Origin: CAJXJP01 sp034111025
GTDB lineage: Bacteria; Patescibacteriota; Gracilibacteria; BD1-5; UBA6164
Reading direction: 5' to 3'
DNA: 11,627 nucleotides
NCBI GenBank assembly: GCA_034111025.1
Contig: JAWUYB010000001.1
Location: 1 to 11,627, forward strand
The notes beneath the pieces were generated by a model that was not told where the DNA came from, did no database searches, and was given only the letters and a program-made list of their open reading frames with translations. Below, in pieces: positions 8,461 through 11,627 of this stretch; position 1 is the first letter of the stretch; each line of letters opens with the position of its first letter. Both the position numbers and the translations under genes were made by a program.

Positions 8461-8490
8461 AAAAGTACCCTATCATAGGGTACTTTTTTA
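8461..8490 (+). terminator. Rho-independent terminator, probably bidirectional
   Basis: The arms aaaagtacccta (8461-8472) and tagggtactttt (8476-8487) form a perfect 12-bp stem around a tca loop, ending in a run of six T (8484-8489). It lies 16 bases after the peptide stop. On the minus strand it also ends in four T, and it sits 22 bases beyond the stop of the convergent 456-aa gene, so it can serve both. Confidence 0.88.
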
Positions 8491-8511
8491 ATAGTACTTC
8501 TGTATATCCTA

Positions 8512-9882
8512 TTATTTCTTTTTGAAGACAACAAATATAAAGAATATAATTATGAAAAAAAATATTAATAATCCGATTATTTGTGAGTGCTTTTTCACTC
8601 CATTAGTAAAAAATGATGACTCACTAACATTATACTTTTTTAATTCTTGATTTAATCTTCATATATCGATGTTAATACAAGCGGAAAGATTAGGTTCATA
8701 AAGGATAAAAGCTTGTTTTGAAATATCATTCAATTTTGTACTTAAAATAGAACATGCAGTCTCTGCTCAAAATTTATTTAAGAGAATGTCGTATATATGT
8801 CAGGACAAATCCTCAATTTCTATTTTCTGCACACTTTTGTTTTGAGAGTATAAAGCAATAATTTCATTTATCATATTGTAATTCTCAACTTCTGATAACA
8901 AGAATAACTTATAAAAAAAGTTGTAAGTATCTGTTTCAATGAGTGATTTTAAGGATAACATTATTTTTTCTTCTTGAAAAACTTTACTGTAAAAAAGCAA
9001 AGGAATAAGGCTATTCTTATTATCTTTCAATATTTTTTTATCAATCTGATACGATTTAAAAAAATAATATAAGCTTTGTTTGTAATCTTTTCAAATCGTC
9101 CCTATGTAATAGTATGCAGCGTGTTGAGTGTCTTTAAGAAAATCAGCTCTTGGAATAGTTTTCTTTTCATATTTAAGACTTTCATATAAGAATTCTTCAT
9201 TTTGATACTTCGATCACAAAGTATAAAGTATAAATCACTTATATAAATAGTCTTCTTCCTCTATTAATTGACTGTATTTGGTAAAGTCTTCTTTTTTAAA
9301 GTTATCTCAACTTGTTTCTTTCCAAAACTTAATTATTTTATTAGAAATTAAGTCTTTATTAGTATCATCTTCTATGAAATTTGGTAGTTTATATCTAAGA
9401 TTATAATAATTCACGAAAACTTTAAAATGTGGATTAGCTGAATGTCTTGAAACTAGTGATTCAAAATTCTTGAATGCAAGTTGAAAAACTTCATCATTTG
9501 AATTATTTAATATAAGCTTAGTGAGTGTAGATATTTTTCCATACAATTCTGCTTCTCATTCTCTTCATAATTTCTTATAATTTTCACTAAGTAGTTCCCA
9601 TCATTTATATTCATGCAAAAAAACCTTATCAACATACTCTTCCAAAATCGCTATTGATTCTAAATGTTTTCAAGACTCATATTCTTGAAAAGCTTTTTCA
9701 TATTCTTGATCAAATCTATCATGAAAATATATTACATCAATTTCTTCAATATCTAAATTCTCACGTAATTCCTTAAGAATAGACGCGTCAGTATTTAATT
9801 GAGCAAAAACACTAGGTATGCTATTATTTAGAAAAAACATAAAAGTATAAAAAAAGATTGCTACTATGAATAAATATTTCAT
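8512..9882 (-). CDS. Exported, C-terminally membrane-anchored helical (possibly TPR-like) protein
   Basis: A 456-residue protein with no recognised family. The N-terminus is a signal peptide: MKYLFIVAIFFYTFMFF hydrophobic core, then PSVFA|QL as likely cut near residue 27/28. The interior is predicted largely helical. Aromatic/alanine patterns such as EKAFQEYESGKHLESIAILEE and AAYYYIGTIGKDYKQSLYYF have the look of TPR/Sel1-like helix pairs, but no repeat is clean enough to assign. A single hydrophobic segment near residues 430-453 (IIGLLIFFFIIIFFIFVVF) followed by KKK makes a C-terminal anchor. Most of the protein would thus lie outside the membrane with a short lysine tail inside. Several glycines are TGA, so it appears as fragments under the standard code. 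It starts 32 bases after the unknown 310-aa gene and is probably in the same operon. A role as a surface scaffold is inference. Confidence 0.8.
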
Positions 9883-9914
9883 AAGTAAGGATTATACATT
9901 AAATTGTAATTGTA

Positions 9915-10847
9915 TTATCAAATATTAGCTGAAAAATCATGAAGAGCAATAATTTTTTCAAGCTTTGTAAAATTAACAAGATCTGGTTGTTTTCAAATAA
10001 CCTCTACTTCAATTAAACTACTTAAAATCCTATTAGAATCTTGATTACCTGATTCTTGAGTAGCAAAGAGAATAGTCATATCTCATTTAACGAATTGATG
10101 ATATAATAAACCACCTAAAGATAAATTATTGTTATATCACTTCCTAGTTTCAATAAATTCATTACTTAGTAATATATTTACTAATTTTTTTAAATTTTCT
10201 CAAGATACCTCTAATTCTAAAGAAAGATTTTTCCTCTCTTCAATTGATCAATCATAAACTTTACAAACATCATCTCAATAAAATTCTCTAATATATTGAG
10301 TCAATCTTTCAGAAAAAGTTGCTGAATCATCTGTTATTAATAATCAACTATTTATTCAAAAGTCTTCTAAGAATGTGTGAAAAACTGTACTATCATGATT
10401 TCATGAAATAATTGAAAATTTTTTTTGACAGTTCGAATTGTACATAAAAAGATCCTTCTCATTAATAGGTTTTTTCGCTATATACTCTTTATAAAAAATC
10501 AATAATTGTTCTAACTGTTCACTATATTTTTGTTTTAGATTTAGCATTACAGGATTTGTAGCTAAAAAATCCTTCTCAAATTGACTCTTTAACATGCTTA
10601 TATAGTGTGGAGTTATTATATGATCTGTGCTCATATAATTTTGGATTCCCTTACTTTCAACAGCCTTATGGAATCTTTGTCATCATATAAATGTTTCTAT
10701 TATAAATTCAGATCCATTAATTGAAATACCTAAGTGCATTCATTCATATTCAAAAAGGTCACTATTTTTTTCGACAATTCTATATAATTCTCAACTATTA
10801 TTGTCATTTTTTTCATTTCAATAAGAAGCTTCACATGTATCTACCAT
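9915..10847 (-). CDS. Hypothetical protein, 310 residues, soluble
   Basis: Not recognised. The reading frame is long, contains many in-frame TGA(Gly) codons and ends at TAA, with an in-frame TAA four codons before the chosen ATG, so the start is well bounded. No signal peptide or membrane segment is seen, so it is probably cytoplasmic. Residues around 210-255 (LELEVSGENLKKLVNILLSN, then EFIETRKGYNNNLSLGGLL) could fold as a winged-helix-like unit: a helix pair, then a turn and a beta wing. A GNHDS string occurs mid-protein but without the other metallophosphatase motifs. It is the first gene of a two-gene unit with the exported anchored protein, and a good promoter stands upstream. Being a regulator of, or partner to, that protein is a guess. 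Confidence 0.75.
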
Positions 10848-10873
10848 AAAAAATAGTTAATAATTTCTTTATT

Positions 10874-10902
10874 ATTATAACAGATATATTTTTATTATAC
10901 AA
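10874..10902 (-). promoter_or_regulatory. Probable sigma-70-type promoter of the two-gene minus-strand unit
   Basis: Read on the minus strand, TTGTAT (10902-10897) is followed after exactly 17 bases by TATAAT (10879-10874), with a TG upstream of the -10 box. Transcription would start near 10867, about 20 bases before the ATG at 10847. Confidence 0.6.
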
Positions 10903-10922
10903 AAAACAACAAGCAATTAGAA

Positions 10923-10949
10923 TTGAATATTTTTCTTTTGGGGTAAAAT
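10923..10949 (+). promoter_or_regulatory. Possible weak promoter of folK
   Basis: TTGAAT at 10923-10928 and TAAAAT at 10944-10949 are separated by 15 bases, which is shorter than ideal. It lies in the 133-base divergent gap and would give a leader of about 25 bases. Confidence 0.3.
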
Positions 10950-10980
10950 CATCTTTTACTTTACTGAAATAAAACAAGAA

Positions 10981-11457
10981 ATGGAAAAGATATGAATTTA
11001 TATTGGATTATGATCAAATATCTGAAATCTTCACAAAAATTTAGATGAAGCTATTAATTACATAAAAAAAAATAAAGTTAATGTTGTACAAGAATCAAAT
11101 AGATACCGTTCTACACCAATGTATTTTCTAGATCAAAATAAATTCTTGAATAGTGTTATAGAAATTGAAACTGATAAGTCCCCTTTTGAATTGTTAAAAT
11201 TACTACAGTCATGTGAAAAATATCTCTGAAGGAAAAAAACATTCTTAAACTGACCAAGGATAATTGATCTTGATATTTTAATATACAATAATATACATTT
11301 AGATAATGAGAATCTAAAAATACCTCATCCTAGAATGTCTGAAAGAGACTTTGTTATTTATCCATTATTTGAAATAAACAAAAAAATTTTAATCAATTGA
11401 GTAGAACTAAAAAAAATAGTTAAAAAGCTATGAAAAACTGATATGACCATATGTTAA
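10981..11457 (+). CDS. folK: 2-amino-4-hydroxy-6-hydroxymethyldihydropteridine pyrophosphokinase (HPPK)
   Basis: Transfers pyrophosphate from ATP to 6-hydroxymethyl-7,8-dihydropterin, the step before dihydropteroate synthase in folate synthesis; cytoplasmic. The 158-residue length matches the usual monofunctional HPPK. Signature pieces are YIGLGSNIGN at 7-16, STPMYFLDQNKFLNSV at 44-59, the P-loop-like YLGRKK at 81-86, PRIIDLDIL at 92-100 with the Mg-binding pair Asp96 and Asp98, and IPHPRMSERDFVIYPL near 116-131. The glycines in GLGSNIGN at positions 11 and 15 are TGA, independent proof of the recoding. No other folate gene is next to it. A weak GAA-type ribosome site precedes the ATG. It stands alone between a divergent unknown gene and an insertion sequence. 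Confidence 0.95.
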
Positions 11458-11478
11458 GATTCGATTTTTTGTAAAAAA

Positions 11479-11627
11479 TGACAGGTCCCCATATATTAGG
11501 ACAGGCAGTTAAGTAAAAAAACTAGAATATTGAGAGCTAGCCAATATACTAAAATTATACTTATCCGCTAATCGCAAAAACATATGACAGCTATAGCAAA
11601 AGAGATAAAACAAAAGATCCTAAATTC
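11479..11627 (+). mobile_element. Left end of a probable IS3-family insertion sequence (truncated by window)
   Basis: A terminus starting tgacaggtcccc and continuing to attaggaca at 11479-11502 has the TGAC..G.CCCC...GGACA look of IS3-type inverted repeats. About 80 bases later a short frame begins that resembles an IS3 OrfA start. The right end and any target duplication lie outside the window, so the exact boundary is unproven. Confidence 0.5.
11584..11627 (+). CDS. Transposase OrfA-like, N-terminal fragment (cut by window edge)
   Basis: Only 14 full codons are visible, reading MTAIAKEIKQKILN. The EIKxxIL pattern is typical of the first helix of IS3/IS911-type OrfA helix-turn-helix proteins, which bind the element's ends. 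It is placed correctly relative to the putative inverted repeat 100 bases upstream. The fragment is too short for a firm call. Confidence 0.45.
   Translation, partial: MTAIAKEIKQKILN

Noticed and set aside
8435..8461. TGACTC...GAGTCA inverted repeat at the end of the peptide gene
   Set aside because: Only 6-bp arms, and it overlaps the start of the much stronger terminator stem; likely chance.
10417..10432. GNHD string in the 310-aa protein (at about 10390-10405) as a metallophosphatase
   Set aside because: The other required motifs (DxH, GDxxD, GHxH) are absent, so a four-residue match is not evidence.
1..11457. Widespread pseudogenes or frameshifts suggested by many in-frame TGA codons
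   Set aside because: All TGAs sit in otherwise intact frames and at glycine positions of conserved motifs; recoding explains them and no frame change is needed.
11465..11478. ttttttgtaaaaaa after folK as a terminator
   Set aside because: The stem is only A-T pairs with no loop room and no following T-run on the plus strand, so it would not be stable.

Overview
The window reads sensibly only if TGA is translated as glycine (genetic code 25). That points to a Candidate Phyla Radiation bacterium of the Gracilibacteria / Absconditabacteria (SR1) group. In-frame TGA falls exactly where conserved proteins need glycine: PheS motif 3, the GGEP of a radical SAM enzyme, and the first glycines of FolK. 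TGG still encodes Trp, and genes stop at TAA or TAG. Under the standard code most genes break into short pieces. The DNA is very AT-rich.

Layout. (1) 1-1851, plus strand: the 3' part of pheS, then a 399-aa membrane protein with the two-aspartate signature of A24 prepilin peptidases. (2) 8060-1848, minus strand: a tightly packed six-gene operon in the order aminoglycoside/choline-kinase-like phosphotransferase, radical SAM enzyme with extra C-terminal cysteines, stand-alone Kae1/TsaD-like protein, two tandem paralogous GT-B glycosyltransferases, and a GT2 glycosyltransferase. Gaps are 3 to 26 nt, with one TAATG stop/start overlap. (3) 8208-8444, plus strand: a 78-aa secreted, cysteine-containing peptide with its own promoter, strong ribosome binding site and hairpin terminator, divergent from the operon. 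(4) 10847-8512, minus strand: an unrecognised 310-aa protein, then a 456-aa exported protein with a helical, possibly TPR-like interior and a C-terminal membrane anchor. (5) 10981-11457, plus strand: folK. (6) From about 11479: what looks like the left end of an IS3-type insertion sequence with the first codons of its transposase, cut by the window edge.

The most interesting part is the six-gene operon. Three glycosyltransferases with a small-molecule-type kinase, a radical SAM enzyme and a Kae1-fold protein suggest synthesis of an unusual glycan or glycosylated metabolite. The Kae1-like protein keeps the HxxxH metal site but lacks the usual GEAFDK segment. It may be a carbamoyltransferase-like tailoring enzyme rather than a tRNA t6A enzyme, but this is inference. 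Whether the divergent secreted peptide is linked to the operon cannot be told from sequence alone. No tRNA, rRNA, CRISPR array or riboswitch was recognised, and no gene-free stretch exceeds 300 bases.
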